Origin: Mesorhizobium jarvisii
GTDB lineage: Bacteria > Pseudomonadota > Alphaproteobacteria > Rhizobiales > Rhizobiaceae
DNA length: 64,000 nt
Reading direction: 5' to 3'
Assembly (NCBI RefSeq): GCF_003601985.1
Contig: NZ_QZXA01000003.1
Span: forward strand, 186,001-250,000
Shown: positions 35,896-44,955 of the stretch, piece by piece
How the letters are laid out: each line of letters opens with the position of its first letter
Numbering within the stretch: the first letter of the stretch is position 1
Program-made: the position numbers and the translations under genes
Notes under the pieces: model-generated
What the model was told of the DNA's origin: nothing
The model's database searches: none
Seen by the model: the letters and a program-made list of their open reading frames with translations, nothing else

Positions 35896-36834
35896 ATGCA
35901 AGCCGCAGCCCGACGACCTCGCACCAACCATCTCGACCTGGCGCAGCGCATCCTCGATGTGGCGCGCCAGCGCGGCTTCGAGCCCGGCGCGCGCCTGCCC
36001 GAACAGCAGATCGCCTCTTTGTGTAATGTCTCGCGCACGCCGGTGCGAGCGGCACTCAGCCTTTTGGCTGAGCGGGGCGTCGTGCGCTGGGAAGCCGATA
36101 CCGGTTATCACCTGGCGGTCGACCTCGCCGCGCAGCCGGCCATATCAGCCGAGCTTCCCAGCGCGGTGGAAGACGAGCTGGCCGAGGCGATCCTGCGCGA
36201 CCGCTCGGCGCGGCGGCTGGACCAGACGGTGACCGCCGCGGCGCTGATGCGACGCTACAGCGCTGATCGAAAGACGGTACTAAAAGCGCTTAATAAACTG
36301 ACGGAAGAGAATCTGCTGGACCGCGCGCCCGGCCAGTCCTGGCTTTTCCGGCGCACGCCCGACGATCCGGAGGCGCAAGGCGAAAGCTACGAGTTCCGGC
36401 TGCTGCTCGAGCCGGCGGCGATCCTGACACCGGGCTTCCGGCTGGACGGCGCGCGCGCGGCGGCGTTGCGCCAGGGCATGGACGCCTTGTCGGCGCTGCC
36501 GGATGCCGCGTTCGACACGCGCGAGTTCCAGCGTCTGGACATGGATTTCCACGGCATGATCGCCGAGGGCTGCGCCAACCGCTTCATCGCCGACGCGCTG
36601 GCCGATCATCTCCGCCTGCGCCGGCTGCCGGGCATCTATGCCGGGGTCAACGTCTTCCGGCTGCGGCAATCCTTGCTGGAACACCTGAACATACTCGACC
36701 ATCTCGAAAGCCGGCAGTATGAGGTGGCTGCCGATCTGCTTCGCATCCACCTGAGGCTCTCCCGCAACCAGCGACCGCAAGCGGCCAGCCGCGGGGCGCC
36801 CGCCCTGTTCGGCATGATCAGCCGGCCGGAATGA
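35896..36834 (+). CDS. GntR-family regulator with two winged-helix domains
   Basis: A 312-residue regulator. Residues about 12-75 form the usual GntR winged helix ('ARLPEQQIASLCNVSRTPVRAALSLLAERGVVRWEADTGYHLAV'). Residues about 88-145 form a second helix-turn-helix-like unit ('EDELAEAILRDRSARRL...VTAAALMRRYSADRKTVLKALNKLTEENLLDRAPGQSWLF'). An FCD-like effector domain follows (about 155-290). GntR-FCD proteins are normally about 230 residues with one DNA-binding domain. Its position between two divergent operons suggests it controls both. Confidence 0.88.
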   Translation: MQAAARRPRTNHLDLAQRILDVARQRGFEPGARLPEQQIASLCNVSRTPVRAALSLLAERGVVRWEADTGYHLAVDLAAQPAISAELPSAVEDELAEAILRDRSARRLDQTVTAAALMRRYSADRKTVLKALNKLTEENLLDRAPGQSWLFRRTPDDPEAQGESYEFRLLLEPAAILTPGFRLDGARAAALRQGMDALSALPDAAFDTREFQRLDMDFHGMIAEGCANRFIADALADHLRLRRLPGIYAGVNVFRLRQSLLEHLNILDHLESRQYEVAADLLRIHLRLSRNQRPQAASRGAPALFGMISRPE

Positions 36835-36844
36835 AGAGGATTAA

Positions 36845-38128
36845 TTGACGCGCAAAGCCAGCCCGACCATCGCGCTGTTTCCCGAAGCCAGCTTCGGCGC
36901 CGCGTTGAATTGCGTCGGCATCGCGCAGGCCTTGCGAGCGCGGGGCGCCCGGCCCGTCTTCATCTGCCATGCTGGTTTCTCCGGTGTCTTTGCCGACTAT
37001 GGTTTCCAGGAATATCAACTGCCCACCGACGAGCCGCTGAGCGACAGCGAGCGCCAGAGCTACTGGCAGGCCTTCGTGCGCCGGCACCTGCCGCATTTCC
37101 GGCTGAGCCCGATCGACCAACTCGAAACCTATGTCGCACCGACCTGGCAAGCGATCGTCGACACTGCGGTCAATGCCGAGGCGCCGCTGCGGCAATTGCT
37201 GGCGCGGCTGAAGCCGGACGCGGTGGTGCTCGACAATGTCATCATGTTTCCGGCGATCGCCGCCGCCGGCTGCCCCTGGGTGCGCGTCGTCTCCTGCGCC
37301 GAGACCGAGCTGCCGGACGCCGAGGTGCCACCCTACCTTTCCGGGATGGCTGCCGATGACCCGCAACGCGCAGCGTTCGAGGCGCGCTATCTCTCGGCTT
37401 CGGCGCCGGCACATGACCGCTTCAACCGCTTTCGTGCCGATGCCGGCCTGGGACCGTTGCCGAAGGGCCTGTTCCTGGAAAGCTCGCCCGATCTCAATCT
37501 GCTGCTGACGCCAGCGATCGTGCGGCGCGAGCGGGCCGAACCGCTCGATCCGGCCCGCTTCGTCTATCTCGAAGGCTGCGTGCGCTCGGAAGGGCCGTTC
37601 GAGGTGCCGGTGTTTCCGCGCAATGGCGGGCCGCTGGTCTATGTCAGCTTCGGCAGTCTCGGCGCCATGGATGTCGGGCTGATCGAGCGCATGCTCGCAG
37701 TCTTCGACAGGCTGCCGGCGCGCTTCATCGTCAATGTCGGCGGCCTGCGCGACGCCTATCGCGCGGTGCCGGACAATGTCTATCTCGACGCCTGGTTTCC
37801 GCAGCCTTCGGTGGTGGCGAAGTCGGACCTGTTCATCCATCACGGCGGCAACAACAGCTTTTGCGAGGCGCTGCGCTTCGGCGTGCCGTCGCTGATCATG
37901 CCCTATTGCTGGGACGGACACGACAATGCACGCCGCGCCGAAGAGACCGGCACCGGCGACCATATCGGCCGTGACGGCTGGACCGAAGGAGTATTGGAGA
38001 GAGCCATTCTCGGCCTGCTGGCCGACGACGCCATGCGCGCCCGCTTGAGGGACAATGCAGCCCAGATGGCGCTGAAACCCGGAACGGACGTGGCCGCGCA
38101 AGCCATACTCTCTCTGATACGGACTTGA
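36845..38128 (+). CDS. GT1-type (UGT/MGT-like) glycosyltransferase, copy 2
   Basis: A 427-residue GT-B enzyme clearly homologous to the one at 30518-31792: 'IALFPEASFGAALNCVGIAQALRARG', 'KPDAVVLDNVIMFPAIAAAGCPWVRVVSCAE', 'LVYVSFGSLGAMDVGLIERM', and 'WFPQPSVVAKSDLFIHHGGNNSFCEALRFGVPSLIMPYCWDGHDNA' with the donor-site HHGGNNSF (about residue 332). The start is TTG at 36845 with AGAGGA ahead. It lies ten bases after the GntR gene and ends overlapping the glutamine synthetase start region. Confidence 0.88.
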   Translation: MTRKASPTIALFPEASFGAALNCVGIAQALRARGARPVFICHAGFSGVFADYGFQEYQLPTDEPLSDSERQSYWQAFVRRHLPHFRLSPIDQLETYVAPTWQAIVDTAVNAEAPLRQLLARLKPDAVVLDNVIMFPAIAAAGCPWVRVVSCAETELPDAEVPPYLSGMAADDPQRAAFEARYLSASAPAHDRFNRFRADAGLGPLPKGLFLESSPDLNLLLTPAIVRRERAEPLDPARFVYLEGCVRSEGPFEVPVFPRNGGPLVYVSFGSLGAMDVGLIERMLAVFDRLPARFIVNVGGLRDAYRAVPDNVYLDAWFPQPSVVAKSDLFIHHGGNNSFCEALRFGVPSLIMPYCWDGHDNARRAEETGTGDHIGRDGWTEGVLERAILGLLADDAMRARLRDNAAQMALKPGTDVAAQAILSLIRT

Positions 38129-38133
38129 ACGAC

Positions 38134-39516
38134 ATGCTTGATAAAAACACCAAGACCTCTCTCTCCAGCGCCAACGATCCCAAGGCCTGGCTGGCCCAGC
38201 ACGGCATCACCGAGGTCGAATGCCTGGTGCCCGACATGAACGGCGTGCTGCGCGGCAAGGCGCTGCCGACGGTGAAATTCCTCAAGGCGCTGGAAGACCG
38301 CGCGCTCTATCTGCCGAGCAGCGCCTTCCTGGTCAGCATCGACGGCCGCTATTCCGGCTCGATCGACGAGGGCTTTGCCTATTCGGATCCGGATATGCGC
38401 ATGGTGCCTGACGTTTCGACGCTGTGCCTGGCGCCGGGTGCCGGGGCCGGCAAAGCCTATGTCTTCGCCGACGCCTTCCACATGGACGGCCGGCCATGGA
38501 TGGCCTCGCCGCGCCATGTGCTGCGCGCCGTGCTCGATCTCTACCGCCAGCGCGGCTGGCGCGCGGTGGTGGCGCCGGAGGTCGAATTCTATCTGACCGC
38601 GCCCAACCCCGATCCGGACAGGCCGCTGACCGCGCCGGTCGGCAGCAATGGCCGCGCGGAAACTGTGCAGCATCCCTACGACATGGTGGCACTGGAAGAA
38701 TTCGAGCCGGTGATCCGGCGCGTCTATGATTATGCCGCGGCGGCCGGCCTGCCGCTCGATACGCTGATCCATGAATCGGGCACGGCGCAACTGGAGATCA
38801 ATCTCCTGCATGGCGACGCGCTGCCGCTCGCCGACCAGGTGCTTTTGTTCAAGCGGCTGACGCGCCAGGCCGCGCAGCAATGCGGCATGCACGCCACCTT
38901 CATGGCCAAGCCGATCGCGGCCCAGGCGGGCAGCTCGATGCATCTGCACATGTCCGTCATCGACGAGAAGACGGGCACTGCACTGTTTGCCAGCGACGAT
39001 GATGCCGACACCGAGATGTTCGGCCATTTCATCGGCGGCCTGCAGAAATATGTGCCGGAAATCATGCCGCTGTTCGCGCCGAACGTGAATTCGTTCCGCC
39101 GCATAAGGCCGAACCACAGCGCTCCGGCCAACATCGAATGGTCGCACGACAACCGCTCCTGCGGCCTGCGCGTACCGGCCGGTGGCCGCTCGGCGCGGCG
39201 GGTGGAGAACCGTTTGCCGGGCGCCGATTGTAATCCCTATCTGGCCATCGCCGGCTCGCTGCTCGCCGGCTATCTCGGCGTCGAGCAGAAGCTGGCGCGC
39301 TCGGCGGAAGCCACGGGCAATGCCTACAAGATCAAGAGCACGCTGCCGAAGACCATGGAGGAGGCGCTCGACCGCTTCACCGCCTGCGAGCCGGTGCGCA
39401 AACTGCTCGGCGAGGATTTCTTCCAGACCTATCTGCGCGTCAAGAGCATCGAGCTTGACCTGTTCCAGAGCGTGGTGACGAGCTGGGAACGCGATCACCT
39501 GCTGCTGAAGGTGTGA
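38134..39516 (+). CDS. Glutamine synthetase family protein (gamma-glutamylpolyamine synthetase-like)
   Basis: A 460-residue type I glutamine synthetase homologue: 'CLVPDMNGVLRGKALPT' at the N terminus, 'VVAPEVEFYLTAPNP' (metal ligands), 'ESGTAQLEINLLHGDAL', 'GSSMHLHMSV', 'NSFRRIRPNHSAPANIEWSHDNRSCGLRVP' and 'ENRLPGADCNPYLAIAGSLLAGYLG'. These blocks fit PuuA-like enzymes that join glutamate to putrescine or another amine, rather than GlnA. Substrate is inferred from the neighbouring PotABCD-like importer and PuuB-like oxidase. The ATG at 38134 is chosen; a TTG at 38125 overlapping the upstream stop is possible. Confidence 0.92.
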   Translation: MLDKNTKTSLSSANDPKAWLAQHGITEVECLVPDMNGVLRGKALPTVKFLKALEDRALYLPSSAFLVSIDGRYSGSIDEGFAYSDPDMRMVPDVSTLCLAPGAGAGKAYVFADAFHMDGRPWMASPRHVLRAVLDLYRQRGWRAVVAPEVEFYLTAPNPDPDRPLTAPVGSNGRAETVQHPYDMVALEEFEPVIRRVYDYAAAAGLPLDTLIHESGTAQLEINLLHGDALPLADQVLLFKRLTRQAAQQCGMHATFMAKPIAAQAGSSMHLHMSVIDEKTGTALFASDDDADTEMFGHFIGGLQKYVPEIMPLFAPNVNSFRRIRPNHSAPANIEWSHDNRSCGLRVPAGGRSARRVENRLPGADCNPYLAIAGSLLAGYLGVEQKLARSAEATGNAYKIKSTLPKTMEEALDRFTACEPVRKLLGEDFFQTYLRVKSIELDLFQSVVTSWERDHLLLKV

Positions 39517-39518
39517 TC

Positions 39519-40817
39519 ATGGCATCTTCAACAGGTTTCAATTCCGGTCTCGATATCGGCAAATCCTACTATGTCGCCACCGCCAATCCGGCGCAGGACC
39601 ATCCGGCGCTTGTCGGCGATGTCGAAGCCGATCTGGTCGTTGTCGGAGGCGGCTGCACCGGCCTGTCGGCTGCCCTTCACGCCGCCGAGCGCGGCCTGAA
39701 GGTGGTGCTGCTCGAAGGCGGCAAGATCGGCTGGGGCGCATCGGGGCGCAATGGCGGCCAGATGATCCCCGGCCTGCGCAAGGGCGCCAAGGGCCTGGTC
39801 AAGCTTTACGGGCCGGAGCGGGCGAAGGTGCTATTCGACCTTGCCTTCGAAGCACGCGGCCTAGTGCTCGATATCATCGAGCGCCACGCCATCGACTGCG
39901 ATCTGAGGCTCACCGGCCATATGGTCGGCGCGGTCAACGGTTCCGATCTCAAGGATTTGGAGGAAGAGGCCAAGTGCCTCGACAGCGTGATGAAGTTCCG
40001 CGACGTCGAGATCCTCTCGGCGGCGGATGCACGCGCCAAGGTCGACACCTCATATCATGGCGCGATGTACGAGCCGCTCGGCGGCCACATGCATCCGCTG
40101 AACTATACGCTCGGCCTTGCCCGCGCAGCCGTGGCCGCCGGCGTCGTCATCCACGAGAATTCGGTGGCGGTGAAACTGGAGCGCGAGCCTTCGATCCGGG
40201 TCTCGACAGCAAAGGGCTCGGTGCGCGCGAAACATGTCGTGCTGGCGGGCGATGCCCTGCTCAATGGGCTGGAGCCGCGCGTCAACAGCCGCATCATGCC
40301 GGTCGGCAACTACATCGTCGCCACCGAGCCGCTGGAGGGCAAGCGCAACGTCATCCCGGCCAATGTCGCGGTGTCCGACACGCGCTTCGTCGTCAATTAC
40401 TACCGCATGTCGGCGGATGGACGCTTGCTGTTCGGCGGCGGCGAGCGCTACACGCCGTCGCCGCCGGCCGACATTGCCGGCTTCGTGCGGCCGCACATGG
40501 AAGGCACCTTCCCGCAGCTCAAGGGCTGCCGCATCGATCATGCCTGGGGCGGGCTGGTCTCTGTGACGACATCCAGGCTGCCGCATGTCGGGCACTATGG
40601 CGAGGTCTATTTCGCGCATGGCTATTCCGGCAAGGGCGTCATCCTGTCGACGCTGTCGGGCAAACTTTTGGCCGAGGCGATTACAGGCGACGCCTCGCGG
40701 CTCGATTTGTTCTCGACGCTGACTCCAATGCCGTTCCCCGGTGGCACGACGCTGCGCGGGCCGCTCTATGTGCTGGGCATGCTGTGGTACGCGATGCGGG
40801 ATCGCATCAAGCATTGA
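39519..40817 (+). CDS. FAD-dependent amine oxidoreductase (gamma-glutamylputrescine oxidase-like)
   Basis: A 432-residue DAO-fold flavoprotein. The dinucleotide motif GGGCTG is at 43-48 in 'DLVVVGGGCTGLSAALHAAERGLKVVLLEGGKIGWGASGRNGGQ', and GASGRNGGQ (73-81) is the PuuB hallmark; 'HAWGGLVSVTTSRLPHVG' and 'FAHGYSGKGVILSTLSGKLLAEAI' lie near the C terminus. It should oxidise the gamma-glutamylated amine to an aldehyde plus ammonia and peroxide. The ATG at 39519 has AAGGTG ahead and overlaps nothing; it follows the synthetase by two bases. It ends the plus-strand operon. Confidence 0.93.
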   Translation: MASSTGFNSGLDIGKSYYVATANPAQDHPALVGDVEADLVVVGGGCTGLSAALHAAERGLKVVLLEGGKIGWGASGRNGGQMIPGLRKGAKGLVKLYGPERAKVLFDLAFEARGLVLDIIERHAIDCDLRLTGHMVGAVNGSDLKDLEEEAKCLDSVMKFRDVEILSAADARAKVDTSYHGAMYEPLGGHMHPLNYTLGLARAAVAAGVVIHENSVAVKLEREPSIRVSTAKGSVRAKHVVLAGDALLNGLEPRVNSRIMPVGNYIVATEPLEGKRNVIPANVAVSDTRFVVNYYRMSADGRLLFGGGERYTPSPPADIAGFVRPHMEGTFPQLKGCRIDHAWGGLVSVTTSRLPHVGHYGEVYFAHGYSGKGVILSTLSGKLLAEAITGDASRLDLFSTLTPMPFPGGTTLRGPLYVLGMLWYAMRDRIKH

Positions 40818-40845
40818 AGGTTGGCGCAGTTACGCATCGAAGTTT

Positions 40846-41026
40846 GCGCTGCCCCTCACCTGCCTGCCGGCATCCTCTCCCCGTATAGTGACGGGGAGAG
40901 GGGCGCTACCATCGGCGATTTCGCCAATCACCAACGTTCCAACAAAAGGCGATGGCGTTGAGGCCAGCCACTTTCTCCCCGTCTCTATACGGGAGAAATG
41001 CCCGGCAGGGCAATGAGGGGCGGCGC
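40846..41026. repeat. Rhizobial intergenic palindromic element, family A copy 1
   Basis: A 181-base element with terminal inverted repeats GCGCTGCCCCTC / GAGGGGCGGCGC. Internally there is a hairpin CTCTCCCCGT..ACGGGGAGAG on the left and an imperfect TTCTCCCCGT..ACGGGAGAA on the right, and GCCGGCA/TGCCCGGC halves. It is closely similar along its whole length to the element at 47751-47933. It fills the gap between the convergent FAD oxidase and IclR genes and may serve as a transcript end. Confidence 0.85.
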
Positions 41027-41052
41027 TGGCGTTGAAAGCTTTGGCGATTTGA

Positions 41053-41823
41053 TTAGACGACGAAGAAATCTTCGATCCGCTCCCTGGCCTCAAGCAGCGC
41101 CGGCAGGATTTCCCGCTCCATCTCGGCGACCGAAAATCGCGCCGACTGCGTCGAGACATTGATCGCCGCGACCGTGCCGCCAGCGCGGTCGCGGATCGGC
41201 ACGGCGATGGAGCGCAGGCCGAGCTCCAGCTCCTCGTCGACGATGGCAAAGCCGTCGGCTTTCGCCTTGCCGATGGCCTCGGCCAGCAGCCTGATGTCGG
41301 TGATCGTCTTCGGCGTCCGTCTCTCGATGGTCGCCTGGTGCAGAAACTCGTCGAGTTCCTCAGGCGCCAGGCCGGCGAGCAGAATGCGCCCCATCGAGGT
41401 GCAATAGGCGGGCAGCCTGGTGCCGACATCGAGCGACACGCTGAGGATGCGTCGGCCGGGAATGCGGGCGACATAGACGACATCCTGGCCCGACAGGATC
41501 GCGGCCGAGCAGGCCTCGTTCAGTTGCGCGGCGACCGCGCGCATGATCGGCGCGGCGAAGCTCCACAGCGAGCCGCCGCCCAGCCATGTGCGGGCAACGG
41601 CCAGCAGGCGCGGCGACAGCGAGAACACACGGCCGTCCTGGGTGGCATAGCCCGTGGCGACAAGCGTCAGCAGGAAACGGCGGGCGCCAGCACGGGTCAG
41701 GCCGGCTTCCTCGGCCATCTCGGTCAGCGTCATGCCAGAGGGGTGGCGGGCGAGGATCTCCATGACGGCAAGGCCGCGCTCGAGCGAGCCGACATGATCA
41801 CGGGAAGCGGCCTCTTCGTCCAT
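41053..41823 (-). CDS. IclR-family transcriptional regulator
   Basis: A 256-residue regulator with an N-terminal winged helix ('SLERGLAVMEILARHPSGMTLTEMAEEAGLTRAGARRFLLTLVATGYATQDGRVFSLSPRLL') and a C-terminal IclR effector domain ('RRILSVSLDVGTRLPAYCTSMGRILLAGL', 'DEELELGLRSIAVPIRDRAGGTVAAINVSTQSARFS'). This resembles the PcaR/PcaU/PobR group that controls beta-ketoadipate genes. The start at 41823 follows GGAGGTGAG; longer in-frame starts at 41844 or 41913 would reach toward the operator. It is divergent from the CoA-transferase/thiolase operon it probably regulates. Confidence 0.9.
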   Translation of the reverse strand: MDEEAASRDHVGSLERGLAVMEILARHPSGMTLTEMAEEAGLTRAGARRFLLTLVATGYATQDGRVFSLSPRLLAVARTWLGGGSLWSFAAPIMRAVAAQLNEACSAAILSGQDVVYVARIPGRRILSVSLDVGTRLPAYCTSMGRILLAGLAPEELDEFLHQATIERRTPKTITDIRLLAEAIGKAKADGFAIVDEELELGLRSIAVPIRDRAGGTVAAINVSTQSARFSVAEMEREILPALLEARERIEDFFVV

Positions 41824-41901
41824 CTCACCTCCGCCAAACGGCATCGCCGCCAGGATTGACTCCACGACCTCACTCGGCGTAGAAAGTTTCGCATACAAAA
41901 C

Positions 41902-41924
41902 AAAAGTTCGCAATACGAACTTTT
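41902..41924. promoter_or_regulatory. Probable IclR-type operator (inverted repeat)
   Basis: AAAAGTTCG-CAATA-CGAACTTTT is a perfect inverted repeat with 9-base arms and a 5-base spacer. It lies 18 bases ahead of the CoA-transferase start codon. A related direct copy, AAAGTTTCGCATAC, starts at 41884, about 20 bases upstream. A palindrome plus an extra direct copy is the arrangement described for PcaU/PobR of Acinetobacter. Confidence 0.7.
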
Positions 41925-41942
41925 TGAATCCGGAGCCGATCG

Positions 41943-42800
41943 ATGGTCAAGTTCCTGCCGCTCAAACAGGCCGTGGCCGAGAATTTGAACGATGGCGATT
42001 CCGTCGCCTTCGAGGGCTTCACCCATCTGATCCCGACAGCCGCAGCGCATGAGGCGATCCGTCAGGGATTTCGAGATTTGACCCTGATCCGCATGACGCC
42101 GGACCTGATCTACGACCAGATGATCGGCATGGGCATGGCGAAAAGACTAATCTTCTCCTATGTCGGCAATCCCGGCGTCGGCCTGCTGCGGCGCGCCCGC
42201 GATTCCATCGAGAACGGTTTTCCCCGGACGATCGAGGTCGAGGAGCACAGCCATGCCGGCATGGCCAACGCCTATGAGGCGGGCGCGGCCGGCCTGCCCT
42301 GCGCGGTGTTCCGCGGCTATCGCGGCGCAGGCCTTGCTGCGGTCAACCCGAACATCAAGTCGGTCACTTGTCCGTTCACCGGCGAGGTGCTGGCGGCCGT
42401 TCCCTCGATCCGGCCTGACGTGACCTTCATCCATGCGCAGAAGGCCGACAAAAAAGGCAATGTGCTGGTCGAGGGCATCATCGGCATCCAGAAGGAGGCC
42501 GTCCTGGCGGCCAAGCGCGCTGTGGTGACGGTGGAGGAGGTGGTCGACAATTTCGACGATCTGCACCCCAACCTGACCGTGCTACCCCGGTGGACGATCG
42601 CGGCGATATCCGTCGTGCCTGGCGGCTCGCACCCGTCCTACGCGCATGGCTATTATGCGCGCGACAACGCCGCCTATCTCGAATGGGACGAGATCGCCGC
42701 CGACCGCGAGAAATTCCAGGCCTGGATGCAAGCGAACGTCATCGAGAAGAGCGCCGACGATTTCGCCGGCCGCGTCGACCATCTGAGGAAAGCGGCATGA
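41943..42800 (+). CDS. 3-oxoadipate CoA-transferase subunit A-type protein (CatI-like)
   Basis: A 285-residue class I CoA-transferase alpha subunit: 'FLPLKQAVAENLNDGDSVAFEGFTHLIPTAAAHEAIRQG', 'GNPGVGLLRRARDSIENGFPRTIEVEEHSHAGMANAYEAGAAGLPCAVFRGYRGAGL' and 'VTFIHAQKADKKGNVLVEG'. Its size matches CatI of the catIJ pair (about 280 residues) rather than PcaI (about 230). With subunit B it would move CoA from succinyl-CoA to 3-oxoadipate; the following thiolase supports this. Other CoA acceptors remain possible. Confidence 0.87.
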   Translation: MVKFLPLKQAVAENLNDGDSVAFEGFTHLIPTAAAHEAIRQGFRDLTLIRMTPDLIYDQMIGMGMAKRLIFSYVGNPGVGLLRRARDSIENGFPRTIEVEEHSHAGMANAYEAGAAGLPCAVFRGYRGAGLAAVNPNIKSVTCPFTGEVLAAVPSIRPDVTFIHAQKADKKGNVLVEGIIGIQKEAVLAAKRAVVTVEEVVDNFDDLHPNLTVLPRWTIAAISVVPGGSHPSYAHGYYARDNAAYLEWDEIAADREKFQAWMQANVIEKSADDFAGRVDHLRKAA

Positions 42801-43594
42801 GCGACAATCCGGGCTTCACCCCCAACGAGATGATGACGATTGCCGCCAGCCGCGCGCTGCGGAATGACGATGTCTGTTTCGTCGGCATCGGTGCGCCGTC
42901 CGCCGCCTGCAATGTGGCGCGGTTGACGCACGCGCCCGACATCACCTTGATCTACGAGAGCGGCACGATCGGCACCGCGCCTGATGTGCTGCCGCTGTCG
43001 ATCGGCGACGGCGAATTGTGTGAGACCGCCGTCACCACCGTCGCGGTGCCCGAAATGTTCCGCTACTGGCTGCAGGGCGGCCGCATTTCGATCGGCTTCC
43101 TCGGTGCCGCACAGCTCGACAAGTTCGGCAACATCAACACCACCGTCATCGGCGACTATGTCCATCCCAAGACCAGGCTGCCCGGCGGCGGCGGCGCGCC
43201 GGAGATCGCGACCTCGTCGAAGGAGATCTACATCACCATGGCGCAGAGCAAGCGCGGCATGGTCGAGAAGATCGACTTCTTCACCTCCTTCGGCCATGGC
43301 GAGGGCGGCGATCACCGCAAGCGGCTTGGGATCGACACCGCCGGGCCGACGCTGCTGATCACCGATCTCGCCATCTGGAAGCCGGATCCGCTGACCAAGG
43401 AATTCACGGTCGTGTCACTGCATCCCGGCGTCACCCGCCAGCAGGTGCAGGAGAGCTGTGGCTGGATCGTAAAGTTCGCCGAGGCGCTTGACGAAACACC
43501 GGCGCCAAGCGAACTCGAACTCAATACATTGCGTGACCTGCAGGCCCGCACCAAGGCGGCGCATGAGGGAACCGGAAAAGCAAAGGCTGCATGA
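42797..43594 (+). CDS. 3-oxoadipate CoA-transferase subunit B-type protein (CatJ-like)
   Basis: A 265-residue beta subunit: 'FTPNEMMTIAASRALRNDDVCFVGIGAPSAACNVARLTHAPDITLIYESGTIG', where the Glu of YESG is the expected catalytic carboxylate, then 'GFLGAAQLDKFGNINTTVIGDY' and 'LPGGGGAPEIAT'. The ATG overlaps the subunit A stop (ATGA). A longer open frame upstream is an overlap with subunit A and is not used. Confidence 0.88.
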   Translation: MSDNPGFTPNEMMTIAASRALRNDDVCFVGIGAPSAACNVARLTHAPDITLIYESGTIGTAPDVLPLSIGDGELCETAVTTVAVPEMFRYWLQGGRISIGFLGAAQLDKFGNINTTVIGDYVHPKTRLPGGGGAPEIATSSKEIYITMAQSKRGMVEKIDFFTSFGHGEGGDHRKRLGIDTAGPTLLITDLAIWKPDPLTKEFTVVSLHPGVTRQQVQESCGWIVKFAEALDETPAPSELELNTLRDLQARTKAAHEGTGKAKAA

Positions 43595-43595
43595 C

Positions 43596-44801
<1,206 letters not shown>

Positions 44802-44955
44802 CCGCCGCCTTCCCTTTGGCCAGCGAGAATCAGGGTTGGATTCGGCGTGTCGCCAAATTTGACCATGTGGACAAAAGTCCGGACCCGTTCCATAGTTCCC
44901 CGTCTGATTTTTAGAACGGCCGGCTCGACACGGCTGTCAAACAGAGGGGACTGCA

